From Chryseobacterium ureilyticum (GTDB taxonomy: Bacteria; Bacteroidota; Bacteroidia; Flavobacteriales; Weeksellaceae): 64,000 bases of DNA. The position numbers were made by a program, and so were the translations under genes. How positions within the stretch are numbered: position 1 is the stretch's first letter; the number at the start of each line of letters is the position of its first letter. The notes under the pieces are model-generated. The model was given only the letters and a program-made list of their open reading frames with translations. It searched no databases and had not been told where the DNA came from. The stretch spans positions 682,001-746,000 of the forward strand of contig NZ_FTOL01000001.1 of NCBI RefSeq assembly GCF_900156735.1, given 5' to 3'. Shown in pieces: positions 1 to 7,585 of this stretch.

Positions 1-1034
1 TATATAAGACTTTACCAAATCATTTCTTCTATGCAATGCAGGTTTTAGATGAGAGTTTCGGTACTGAAATAATTCCTAAGAATATAATATCAGAGTTTTA
101 CGGTTATTTATTCAACGATTCATGCCCACCTGAAAAAGAACTTTTGAAATGGATTTTTTCTAGGGTAAATATCAACGATAATTTTACTGATGAGGATACA
201 TTAAATTTTGGGAAATTACTGAATATAGTGAATGAAGATTCAGAGAGTTTAAGGAAGAATATTCTTACTCTTTTGTCAAAAAATCTGGAGCGAAAGGAAG
301 CTCTGAAGGTGATAGATGAATCAAAGTCGAAATCCCAGTTGCAGCTGTATGTATTTGCATTCCTAAGAAACTACGGAAATCTGAACAATATTGATATTGC
401 AAGGAGAGATATTGAATCTGTTTATTCAAATAGTTTTGGTGAATATGCCTTTGCAGTATTAGGTTATTTCTATGGATATAAGAATTTAAAAAATACGGAT
501 GAGCGAACCAGCCCGGCAGAAGCAATCTCTAATTTTATCCAGATCAAGCCTCCGATCAAATTTCCATTGACAACAAGGTTTGATTATGTTATTATTGAAC
601 TTGTTTATCAATTCGTATTTAACGGTGGAGAAAATAAGTTTGATATTCCAGTTCGGGTTCCCAAAAATCTGGTAGATGAAAAACCGATGATTAAGGGACC
701 TGTGGACAATTACCGCATGGGTGAAACTGTGTTGTATGGCAAGCTATATCAAAATATTTCATTCCATGATCCTTTTGATACTGTACTAGAAGAGGTGTCC
801 AAGTTGTCAGAGGAGATTCCGTTAATTTCTGATCTTGGTGTATTCTGTCATCATGCAAGAATTAGCATCAAGCCAATGATAATTTCAGATTTTAGCCATG
901 CAGGATCAATTTTTGAAAGGGCATGCTTTTCAAAAGCAGATCTTTATCGCTATCTTCTCGATCACAGAAACAATATCGATATACAGGAGATCCAGCAGAG
1001 ACTTCAACTTTTTAAAAAATTAAACACTAAATGA
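1..1034 (+). CDS. Unknown protein, C-terminal part (cut by window edge)
   Basis: I do not recognise this protein. The first ATG lies at position 36, but the same frame is open back to the first complete codon of the window, so the gene most likely begins outside and only its C-terminal 340 or so residues are seen. They are mostly helical-looking, charged and soluble, with no signal peptide or membrane segment and no obvious nucleotide-binding or catalytic motif. The stop overlaps the start of the next gene (ATGA, 4 bp), which implies translational coupling with the methyltransferase-like protein and membership of one operon with the AlkB-type gene. It may be the C-terminal part of a larger enzyme or sensor, which cannot be judged here. 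Confidence 0.7.
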   Translation, partial: YKTLPNHFFYAMQVLDESFGTEIIPKNIISEFYGYLFNDSCPPEKELLKWIFSRVNINDNFTDEDTLNFGKLLNIVNEDSESLRKNILTLLSKNLERKEALKVIDESKSKSQLQLYVFAFLRNYGNLNNIDIARRDIESVYSNSFGEYAFAVLGYFYGYKNLKNTDERTSPAEAISNFIQIKPPIKFPLTTRFDYVIIELVYQFVFNGGENKFDIPVRVPKNLVDEKPMIKGPVDNYRMGETVLYGKLYQNISFHDPFDTVLEEVSKLSEEIPLISDLGVFCHHARISIKPMIISDFSHAGSIFERACFSKADLYRYLLDHRNNIDIQEIQQRLQLFKKLNTK

Positions 1035-2491
1035 TACCTTTAAGTGATTTTAGCGGTAAGATTATTCAGTCCACCCCGGCAGAAATAACTGAGTTTATTT
1101 CTGGCAACAGAAATCTCCTTAAATTGATGTTTATTAATCTAGATATTACTAAGGATAATACTGATAGGTGTTCATCAATTCTGGTGCACCTTGGAGTTTT
1201 GCAGTTGCCACAAGAAGAGGAGGAATCAAACGAAATTCAGTTTCTGTATAAGGAATTGGGACTGTATTTTAAAAAAGCAAACAATAAGGGGCTTGTTTCG
1301 AACTGCTCGAATCATTTAACAGAGAATATTTTTAAAAACAGGTTAAAATCGTGGTTGCACCACAAGCTATATCTTAGTGCTGATTCACATTGTAAGCTTT
1401 TCGAAAATTACGTTGTTAAGCTATCAGCTGCAATTACGGATGGTGACGAAGATTACGAAAATGATGTATTACGTGATCTTCATTCGTATTACTTAGAGAC
1501 TGTTGCTCTGCTGGAAAGGTTGAATCTTCATGAATTGAAGGAACAATTCCAGCAGTTATTTGAGAATGATGAATTAATTGAAAAGTATCAATTATTAAAT
1601 ATCTATCAACAGAATAAACACCAGTTTACTGCCGAGGTAGTAATCGGAGAAGGAATAGAGAAAATTTACGAACCTTCTGTGTTCGCAGAAGAGCTGTTTG
1701 AAGATAAGTTTTTGCGCTATATCAGGACGCACGAAGACACAGTTTGGTATCAGGTCTTATTAGGTTATGACACATATACGATCCGAAAAAAGATCATTAA
1801 TTTTGGACAGGCACATTTTGATAATACTTATGGAAGTCTGACAGCAAATGATATCGTCAAACTTTACTCATATTTTAATATGAGAAAACATTATTATTCG
1901 ACTTTGCACTTACTTGAACGATTTAACCGTATTCACAATTTTCACCAGACGAACGGCCGTATAAAATTTATTGATGTCGGCTGTGGACCTGCCACGTCTG
2001 CAATTGCACTTATTGATCATCTGCATGCAATAAATGGTGATTCAGTTTCGTTTGATTACTTTGGTGTAGATTATTACACCTCCATGCGGGAGGAGGCTGC
2101 AAATATGATGACGAATGAGGTTTATTTGAATGATGGTTCGGTTATGTATATAAAGCGGCTCGGGAATATAGATTACGATTTACTTAGCAATGCTAATAGT
2201 ATCTATATCAATACCTGTTATCTTTTTGCAAGTGACAGTCTGGATGAGGAGGAACTGGCCCATGATGTAATGAATATTAGAAGGGCAAAAGAAGACATCC
2301 CATTTTATATTCTGTTTCAGAATACGACTGAGCATTCTAAAAATGTGAAGTATAATGCATTTAAAGGCTTTCTCGGCGATTTTAAGGTTCTCTTTGGAGA
2401 GAGTTCACTGATTCGGTACAATAATAGGCGAAACAGCTACCACCCGCCTACAGAAGAAACGGTAGCATTTGAAATTTTAGAATTATTATAA
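1031..2491 (+). CDS. Class I SAM-dependent methyltransferase-like protein
   Basis: A 486-residue protein. The C-terminal third carries a Rossmann methyltransferase signature: motif I FIDVGCGPATSAIAL at about residues 313-327, and an acidic residue after the second strand in YFGVDYY (D347), which would bind the SAM ribose. The N-terminal 300 residues are helix-rich and unrecognised and may bind the substrate or the upstream protein. It starts inside the stop codon of the upstream gene and ends 2 bp before the AlkB-type gene, so the three are probably made together. The target (DNA, RNA, tRNA or a small molecule) cannot be read from the sequence; no NPPY/DPPY amino-methyltransferase motif is evident. 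Methyltransferase fold is likely, activity unproven. Confidence 0.7.
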   Translation: MIPLSDFSGKIIQSTPAEITEFISGNRNLLKLMFINLDITKDNTDRCSSILVHLGVLQLPQEEEESNEIQFLYKELGLYFKKANNKGLVSNCSNHLTENIFKNRLKSWLHHKLYLSADSHCKLFENYVVKLSAAITDGDEDYENDVLRDLHSYYLETVALLERLNLHELKEQFQQLFENDELIEKYQLLNIYQQNKHQFTAEVVIGEGIEKIYEPSVFAEELFEDKFLRYIRTHEDTVWYQVLLGYDTYTIRKKIINFGQAHFDNTYGSLTANDIVKLYSYFNMRKHYYSTLHLLERFNRIHNFHQTNGRIKFIDVGCGPATSAIALIDHLHAINGDSVSFDYFGVDYYTSMREEAANMMTNEVYLNDGSVMYIKRLGNIDYDLLSNANSIYINTCYLFASDSLDEEELAHDVMNIRRAKEDIPFYILFQNTTEHSKNVKYNAFKGFLGDFKVLFGESSLIRYNNRRNSYHPPTEETVAFEILELL

Positions 2492-2493
2492 GG

Positions 2494-3120
2494 ATGTACG
2501 ATCTATTTAACCCAGTACCTGAAAACTTGGATGATATTCCTTCTATAAATGAAGGCGTTAACCTTAGTGCTATAAATGGACTGAAGTATATTCCGAATTT
2601 TATAACATGTGCAGAGGAGAAAAACCTGATAAATGAAGTCAATAGCGCAACTTGGTTGAACGATTTGAAAAGACGAGTTCAGCACTATGGCTATAAATAT
2701 GATTATAGAGCTCGTGCGCTGAATTATTCTATGTATCTTGGGGATCTACCTGAGTGGGCTGCACCATTCATAAAAAGGATAAGTAGAGAGAATTTAATAA
2801 AGAAAGATCCAGATCAGCTTATTGTTAATGAATACTTACCTGGACAAGGGATTGCAAATCACGTGGACTGTCAACCTTGTTTTGACGAAACAATTTTTTC
2901 ATTGAGTTTGGGTTCCACATGTCTTATGGATTTTGTCAACGTCCAAAGCAAGGATGTGATGGCATTGCTACTGGAACCAAGAAGTCTTTTGGTGATGTCT
3001 GGTGAAGCACGGTATGGTTGGAGTCACGGAATTGCGGGTAGAAAATCAGATGAATATAAGGGGCAAAATTTTCCAAGAAGCACCCGGATCTCACTTACTT
3101 TTAGAAAAGTAATTTTTTAA
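2494..3120 (+). CDS. AlkB-type 2-oxoglutarate/Fe(II) dioxygenase
   Basis: A 208-residue protein matching the AlkB family in length and motif order. NEYLPGQGIANHVD gives the HxD iron ligands (H123, D125), SHGI gives the third ligand (H178), and RISLTFR near the end (198-204) fits the 2-oxoglutarate-binding RxNxTxR motif with Ser for Asn, a form also seen in ALKBH8-like members. AlkB enzymes oxidatively remove alkyl groups from nucleic acid bases or hydroxylate tRNA wobble uridines. It lies 2 bp after a methyltransferase-like gene in the same operon, recalling the joined dioxygenase and Trm9-type methyltransferase of eukaryotic ALKBH8. Repair, RNA modification or phage-related modification are all possible. 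Family call firm; substrate unknown. Confidence 0.85.
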   Translation: MYDLFNPVPENLDDIPSINEGVNLSAINGLKYIPNFITCAEEKNLINEVNSATWLNDLKRRVQHYGYKYDYRARALNYSMYLGDLPEWAAPFIKRISRENLIKKDPDQLIVNEYLPGQGIANHVDCQPCFDETIFSLSLGSTCLMDFVNVQSKDVMALLLEPRSLLVMSGEARYGWSHGIAGRKSDEYKGQNFPRSTRISLTFRKVIF

Positions 3121-3218
3121 AAGTAATATCCATGTAGAATGTAACTTTGCAAAGTTTAATCAGGTCCCTTAGACGATTTGTAATTTTCGACGTCTTGCTC
3201 TAATTGAAACAATACATT

Positions 3219-4046
3219 TTAGATCTCATAGGTAAGTTCAGGGACTTCCGAATACACAAAGGCTTTGGTTGGAGTACCAGTGGTCTTAAAATCTTTTTCG
3301 ATCGTATAAGCATCCATCTCGGAAGAGTTGATTTGATAAGTTGCAAGTTCTGTGATTCGTTCTTCAGTAAGATCTTGCATCATCCATTCCCATGCAAATT
3401 CATCCGGCAACATGGTAGGCATACGATTTTTAGAGTTGTGAATTTGTCTCATTAAGGGATTTGCTTCTGTCGTCACAAGAGCCACGGTATCCACCGTTTC
3501 TCCTGTGTCCTTATCAGTCCAATTTTGCCAGATTGCAGCAATAAAAAAATAATCCTTGTTTTTGAGACCAATGTGATAAGGATATTTATCTGCTGTTTTG
3601 AGCGGTTGATTAGTTATCTTGTTTAGACGGTAAAGATGTCTCCACTCATAAAATTCACTTGACAGTATTAAACATCGTCTTTCCAGCGCCGCTTTCCGAA
3701 ACATTTTTTCACGACCTGTATTTTCATCCTTCATAAGCAGCTCTTCACCTTTTGCATTTAATGTAGTGTAAGCCTGGTGCCATTTTCCGTTCCCATCTTT
3801 ATAGCCAAAACGCATTTTCTTTACATCTTCTCTATTTTTTGTATAAGGAGGGATAAATCCCCATTCCATTTGGACGATATCGAAATTGCATTTATCTTCC
3901 GTTGGGCGTAAAACAGCAATATTTCCGTAATTAAAGCCTTCGTGTATTTCTTGATCTAAAAAATCATAATTCATTACTGCTTTTTCCAGATCCATCAAGC
4001 GAATGAATTCGTCTCTTGAAACTCGTTGTCCGTTGTAATAACACAT
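3219..4046 (-). CDS. SOS response-associated peptidase (SRAP/HMCES/YedK family)
   Basis: A 275-residue SRAP protein. Cys2, freed when the initiator Met is removed (MCYYNGQRV), is the residue that forms a thiazolidine crosslink with abasic sites in single-stranded DNA. Further family marks are FYEWRH (residues about 139-144) and HNSKNRMPTML with the conserved His. The family shields abasic sites in ssDNA and is often found in SOS-linked or mobile-element contexts. It lies 4 bp downstream of a small gene on the same strand, and the pair is transcribed away from a perfect palindrome at 4346-4371. Many bacteria carry a chromosomal copy; this one sits on what looks like an island, so it may be an accessory paralogue. 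Confidence 0.92.
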   Translation of the reverse strand: MCYYNGQRVSRDEFIRLMDLEKAVMNYDFLDQEIHEGFNYGNIAVLRPTEDKCNFDIVQMEWGFIPPYTKNREDVKKMRFGYKDGNGKWHQAYTTLNAKGEELLMKDENTGREKMFRKAALERRCLILSSEFYEWRHLYRLNKITNQPLKTADKYPYHIGLKNKDYFFIAAIWQNWTDKDTGETVDTVALVTTEANPLMRQIHNSKNRMPTMLPDEFAWEWMMQDLTEERITELATYQINSSEMDAYTIEKDFKTTGTPTKAFVYSEVPELTYEI

Positions 4047-4050
4047 ATGA

Positions 4051-4305
4051 TTAAGTTTTTAAATGTTTACTAATTTCTTTACCGAATAGCTCTGCCTCTT
4101 TTTGTCTTCCTTGTGGAATACTTGTCCAGACTTCACCTGACCACGTTTTGGCTGAAGTTATTACCAAGGGAGCTCTATTATCGTCAAAAACGAGACGAAA
4201 AATCTGCCGATCCCTTAAAGTGTGTTCAATTACAACAACTTTTAAGCCATTGACCTCGATTTCAAACTTATTGTTCTCGAACAAATTACCCATTTTATAT
4301 AACAT
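4051..4305 (-). CDS. Small unknown protein upstream of SRAP gene
   Basis: An 84-residue unrecognised soluble protein. It has alternating beta-strand-like segments (VNGLKVVVIEHTL, IFRLVFDD) and a charged C-terminus. An internal Met at codon 5 (4293) is an alternative start giving MGNLFENN; both fit downstream of the possible -7 element at 4320-4327. It is the first gene of a two-gene unit with the SRAP protein, so a role tied to that protein is plausible but is inferred only from position. Confidence 0.65.
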   Translation of the reverse strand: MLYKMGNLFENNKFEIEVNGLKVVVIEHTLRDRQIFRLVFDDNRAPLVITSAKTWSGEVWTSIPQGRQKEAELFGKEISKHLKT

Positions 4306-4345
4306 TACTATTCGCTATATAAATTTAGCAATTCTTGGTGATAAT

Positions 4346-4371
4346 TAATGCAAAACGATGCTTTTGCATTA
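4346..4371. promoter_or_regulatory. Perfect palindrome, candidate operator
   Basis: Two 10-bp arms, TAATGCAAAA and TTTTGCATTA, are exact inverted copies separated by CGATGC. The site lies between the divergent SRAP operon (start 4305, minus) and the small gene at 4481 (plus). On the minus strand one arm supplies a TTTTG 23 bp upstream of TAAATTTA (4320-4327), a near match to the Bacteroidota -7 box, so a protein bound here would cover the -33 region. It has no T-tract typical of a terminator. Operator is the best guess. Confidence 0.5.
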
Positions 4372-4480
4372 TACAGAGGTTATTAGGAAAGTGTAGGTTA
4401 TTTAAGGTAAGTTTTACACTGATTTAGATGTTGGCCATGCAATGTTGGTAATTTTTCGATTCCGAAAATAATTATGTAGA

Positions 4481-4711
4481 ATGGCTACAAAAAAAAGAAG
4501 AAATGGAAGCGGTTATAGTGGGGATGGTTCAAATTTGAAAGATATTGGACTTGACCACCTTATGAAATTGGATGAGTTGCCCATTGAACAGTCAATGATA
4601 ATGCTAAAAGAGGCAGGTATTGATGTGGATGAAGAGGAAGCAATTAAAATCATGGAGTTTTTGCATCTATTGGCAAGGATAACCATCAAGGAAATTTTCT
4701 CTCCCGATTAA
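4481..4711 (+). CDS. Small unknown acidic protein
   Basis: A 76-residue protein that I do not recognise. It begins with a basic, Gly/Ser-rich tail (MATKKRRNGSGYSGDGS) followed by an acidic helical stretch rich in Asp and Glu. No membrane segment, Cys pair or catalytic motif is seen. It precedes the serine recombinase on the same strand by 114 bp and may be a recombinase accessory factor or cargo; that is inference from position only. The coherent composition and clear ATG make it a likely real gene. Confidence 0.55.
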   Translation: MATKKRRNGSGYSGDGSNLKDIGLDHLMKLDELPIEQSMIMLKEAGIDVDEEEAIKIMEFLHLLARITIKEIFSPD

Positions 4712-4721
4712 AAGTTTTTTG

Positions 4722-4729
4722 TAATTTTG
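4722..4729 (+). promoter_or_regulatory. Candidate -7 box upstream of recombinase
   Basis: TAATTTTG fits the Bacteroidota -7 consensus TAnnTTTG and lies 96 bp before the recombinase ATG. No clear TTG is seen at -33, so this is a weak call. Confidence 0.3.
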
Positions 4730-4825
4730 TGTAATTAGATTTTCTAGTAAATTTTTAAGGATCAGATGGTTGCTAGTTCTCTTGTTGGCATTTCTAATTT
4801 CATTACCAAATTAAATAACTGAATT

Positions 4826-6397
4826 ATGATTGCAGATTTATATATCCGAGTATCTACAGACGAACAGGCAGATAAGGGGTACTCACAGAGGGACCAGGAA
4901 GAGCGTTTGCGTCTTCATTGTGATAGGCTAGCTATTACGATCGACAGAGTAATTTTCGAAGATCATTCTGCCAAAAGTTTTGATCGGCCCGAGTGGAAAA
5001 ATTATCTACAAAGTTTCAAAAGGAGCCGTGGATATCGCGAAGAGCGCTTAATTTTGTTTACTAAATGGGACAGATTCAGCAGGAATACTTCCGAAGCCTA
5101 CCAAATGATTGGACATCTTAAAAAAAATAATATATTACCTCAGGCGATTGAACAGCCATTGGATCTAAGTATACCCGAAAATAAAGTGCTCTTGGCTATT
5201 TACCTGTCAACTCCTGAAGTTGAGAATGATAGGAGAGCACTAAACGTGACCAATGGAATGCGACGTGCAATTAAGGAGGGGCGGTTGATGGGAATAGCCC
5301 CTTACGGTTATGTAAACAAGTGTACTGAGGATGGTAGAAAGTATGTTGCCGTTAAACAACCAGAAGCTTCGAATATAATCTGGGCTTTTGAACAAGTGGC
5401 AAAAGGCCATCTTCCAACTGCAAAGGTCAGAGTGGAAATGAATAAGAGAGAGGGCAAAAATATTTCTAGTAATGCCTTTATGGTTGCACTGAGGAATGTT
5501 ACTTATTGTGGTAAAATATATGTGCGTGCTTATAAAAACGAAGAGGAGGATATTGTACCAGGAAAACATGAGGCATTAATTTCGGAGGAGTTGTTTTTAA
5601 AGGTTCAGCATGTCCTGAAAAAGAAAGGTACAAAAGATCTCAGATTGCCGGGAGGAAGGATAATCAATGAAGAGAGATATCCTCTCCGTGGTCTTCTGCT
5701 TTGTCCTAATTGCGGAAAGAATCTGACGGCGAGTAGTTCAAAGGGGCATACAAAACATTATTACTATTATCATTGTACCACAGCCTGTGGATTTAGGCAC
5801 CATTCTGATAAAGTTAACAAACTTTTTGAAGAAGAGCTTTCCAAATATGATTTTCCAACTGGAATCCTAGAAATACTAAAGAAGATCATCGTAAAAAATA
5901 CAAAGTCTACTACTGAGAATTTTGATGGTGAACGTAGTACTCTTAAGAGCAGAATTAGTGAATTAAATGATAGAATTAGTAAGGCGCGGGATATGTACCT
6001 GTCGGACAAAATTGATGAAGAGGATTTTAGGGATATTAAAAATAGATATAAAGGAGAACTAGATGACCTTGAATATAAACTTAGCCTATTGAAAAAGTCA
6101 GAACAAAAAGAAGGGGTAGAAGATAAAATTAGCAAAGCACTAAGAATAGTTGGAAATATTTCAGAGAGGTATATAAAAGCTAGCCCTATTGACAAACGCG
6201 CAATTGTAAGTTTGATATACCCTGAAAAGATAATTTTTGATGGAAGCGATTTTCAAACTAGCAAAATCAACTCTTTTGTTGATAATATCTTCCTGATTAG
6301 AAGGGAGTTATCCAAGCAAAAAAAAGGGGATTTAAATTCAAAAAATTTAAACCCCCGTCTTGTGACCTCGACAGGATTCAAACCTGTAACCTTCTGA
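4826..6397 (+). CDS. Large serine recombinase (site-specific integrase)
   Basis: A 523-residue large serine recombinase. The N-terminal resolvase domain has LYIRVSTDEQ with catalytic Ser10; a recombinase domain follows (about 150-260), then a zinc ribbon beginning LLCPNCGKNL (about 289-298) with a second Cys pair in CTTACGF, and a coiled coil (about 370-430) as in phage and element integrases. The last 25 or so codons (from about 6322) run antisense through a terminator hairpin and the 3' half of a tRNA-Arg gene, and the stop lies inside the tRNA. The natural C-terminus was therefore probably set by the integration site. It is the likely integrase of the island to its left. Family firm, boundary of the element uncertain. 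Confidence 0.92.
   Translation: MIADLYIRVSTDEQADKGYSQRDQEERLRLHCDRLAITIDRVIFEDHSAKSFDRPEWKNYLQSFKRSRGYREERLILFTKWDRFSRNTSEAYQMIGHLKKNNILPQAIEQPLDLSIPENKVLLAIYLSTPEVENDRRALNVTNGMRRAIKEGRLMGIAPYGYVNKCTEDGRKYVAVKQPEASNIIWAFEQVAKGHLPTAKVRVEMNKREGKNISSNAFMVALRNVTYCGKIYVRAYKNEEEDIVPGKHEALISEELFLKVQHVLKKKGTKDLRLPGGRIINEERYPLRGLLLCPNCGKNLTASSSKGHTKHYYYYHCTTACGFRHHSDKVNKLFEEELSKYDFPTGILEILKKIIVKNTKSTTENFDGERSTLKSRISELNDRISKARDMYLSDKIDEEDFRDIKNRYKGELDDLEYKLSLLKKSEQKEGVEDKISKALRIVGNISERYIKASPIDKRAIVSLIYPEKIIFDGSDFQTSKINSFVDNIFLIRRELSKQKKGDLNSKNLNPRLVTSTGFKPVTF
6326..6355 (-). terminator. Rho-independent terminator of tRNA-Arg
   Basis: On the minus strand an uninterrupted stem of GGGG followed by TTTAAATT pairs with AATTTAAA followed by TCCCC-like bases, and is followed by eight T residues (complement of 6318-6325). 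It begins 8 bp past the tRNA 3' end. The same DNA is read on the plus strand as the C-terminal codons of the recombinase. Confidence 0.8.
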
Positions 6398-6436
6398 GCC
6401 GTAATCAGATGCGCTATTCAGTTGCGCCACGAGGCC
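6363..6436 (-). tRNA. tRNA-Arg (anticodon ACG)
   Basis: Folds as a full cloverleaf on the minus strand. The acceptor stem is GGCCTCG with CGAGGTC (one G-U pair), the D stem GCGC/GCGC, the anticodon stem TCTGA/TCAGA around loop TTACGGC giving anticodon ACG, and the T arm ACAGG-TTTGAAT-CCTGT. The discriminator is A and CCA is not encoded. The gene appears intact although a recombinase frame overlaps its 3' half on the other strand, which marks it as the probable attachment site of the neighbouring island. Confidence 0.95.
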
Positions 6437-6463
6437 GTTTATTTTGTTATTGTTTAACGGTTG

Positions 6464-6471
6464 CAAATATA
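6464..6471 (-). promoter_or_regulatory. -7 box of tRNA-Arg promoter
   Basis: On the minus strand TATATTTG matches TAnnTTTG, 27 bp before the first base of the tRNA. No clear -33 TTG is present. Confidence 0.5.
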
Positions 6472-6495
6472 CCACTTTTTTCCGTTCTTTGAAAC

Positions 6496-7542
6496 ATGAA
6501 ACAGAAAATTTTACTTTTATTCACGGTATTTTCGCTAATTGCTTGTAAAAGAGAACAAAAAATTTCGTCCTCAGATTGGACAAATATCTCAAATCGCACT
6601 CAATACAAGGAACAAGAAGGAAGTTTGGAACTGAAATCGGGAAATTTCACCTATAATTTTAAGCAAAATCAAACTCCTTTCAAGAAAATCATCCTGCTTA
6701 ATGCAAGTATGGCAGGGTATATTTCAGAGCTTGGAGCAGAAAATTTAATCATTGGAGTATCAAGTCCAGAGTATATTTACTCAGAAAAAATCCAGAATCT
6801 TATTAAAGAAGGAAAAATTCAGAATGTAGGAAGCGATCAGAAGTATGATGTAGAGAAAATTATTTCTATGAAGCCTGATGCAATTTTCACCAATTATATT
6901 GCAAGTTTTGATAACGCTTATCAGCTATTGAAAAACAATGGTATTCAGGTGATATTTCTGGATGAATATATGGAACAACAGCCTTTACAAAAAACAGCTT
7001 ACGTCAAACTGTTTGGAGAATTGATTGGAAAAGAAAAAGAGGCGGAAACCAAATATCAGGAAGTTGAGAAAAACTATAATGACTTAAAACAACTTGCCCT
7101 AAAAGCAAAGGACAAACCATTAGTTCTGGCAAATGAAATGTATGGTGATGTCTGGTATCTTCCAGGTGGAAACACTTCTGTAGCTCACTATATTGCTGAT
7201 GCCAACGCTACCTATATCATGAAAGATAATAAGGATGAAAAAGCTTTAACTATGAGTTTTGAAGAGGTATACGCTAAGACAAGCGGTGTTCAGTATTGGG
7301 TAAATGCAGGAAATCACACATCGAAAAGCGAGATGCTGAAGATGAATAATTTCTACGGAAAGCTGGATGTATTCAACAAAGGAAAGCTGTATACAATGGC
7401 TGGAAAAGAGAGAGAAAAAGCCAATGACTTCTTTGAAAGCGGTGTCGTAAGAGCAGATTTGATACTTAAAGATTACATTAAGATCTTCCACCCTGAACTT
7501 TTACCGGATTATCAGCTTACTTACATGAAAGAATTGCAGTAA
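6496..7542 (+). CDS. ABC transporter substrate-binding lipoprotein (BtuF/iron-siderophore type)
   Basis: A 348-residue periplasmic binding protein of the helical-backbone metal receptor class that delivers cobalamin, haem or ferric chelates to an ABC importer. The N-terminus is a lipoprotein signal (LLFTVFSLIAC, lipid Cys about residue 17). Family marks are the first-lobe GYISELGAENLIIGV segment, GSDQKYDVEKIISMKPDAIF and the linking helix. No permease or ATPase gene follows; the next gene has its own promoter, so this is an orphan binding protein in this window. The ligand cannot be told. Confidence 0.85.
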   Translation: MKQKILLLFTVFSLIACKREQKISSSDWTNISNRTQYKEQEGSLELKSGNFTYNFKQNQTPFKKIILLNASMAGYISELGAENLIIGVSSPEYIYSEKIQNLIKEGKIQNVGSDQKYDVEKIISMKPDAIFTNYIASFDNAYQLLKNNGIQVIFLDEYMEQQPLQKTAYVKLFGELIGKEKEAETKYQEVEKNYNDLKQLALKAKDKPLVLANEMYGDVWYLPGGNTSVAHYIADANATYIMKDNKDEKALTMSFEEVYAKTSGVQYWVNAGNHTSKSEMLKMNNFYGKLDVFNKGKLYTMAGKEREKANDFFESGVVRADLILKDYIKIFHPELLPDYQLTYMKELQ

Positions 7543-7565
7543 CTCGGAGTATTTGCTTATTTTTG
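7534..7565 (+). promoter_or_regulatory. Promoter of transglycosylase gene
   Basis: TTG at 7534-7536 is followed after 21 bp by TATTTTTG at 7558-7565, a good match to the Bacteroidota TTG/TAnnTTTG promoter. It overlaps the end of the previous gene and shows that translation of the next gene must begin at ATG 7586 and not earlier. Confidence 0.6.
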
Positions 7566-7585
7566 CCTTTCCTTTTTATAACGTT

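Noticed and set aside
265..525. Minus-strand open frame of 86 codons
   Set aside because: It lies wholly inside the plus-strand unknown gene and has no family features or sensible signal; typical shadow frame.
3204..3455. Plus-strand frame of 83 codons
   Set aside because: Antisense to the SRAP gene, which has a complete family signature; shadow.
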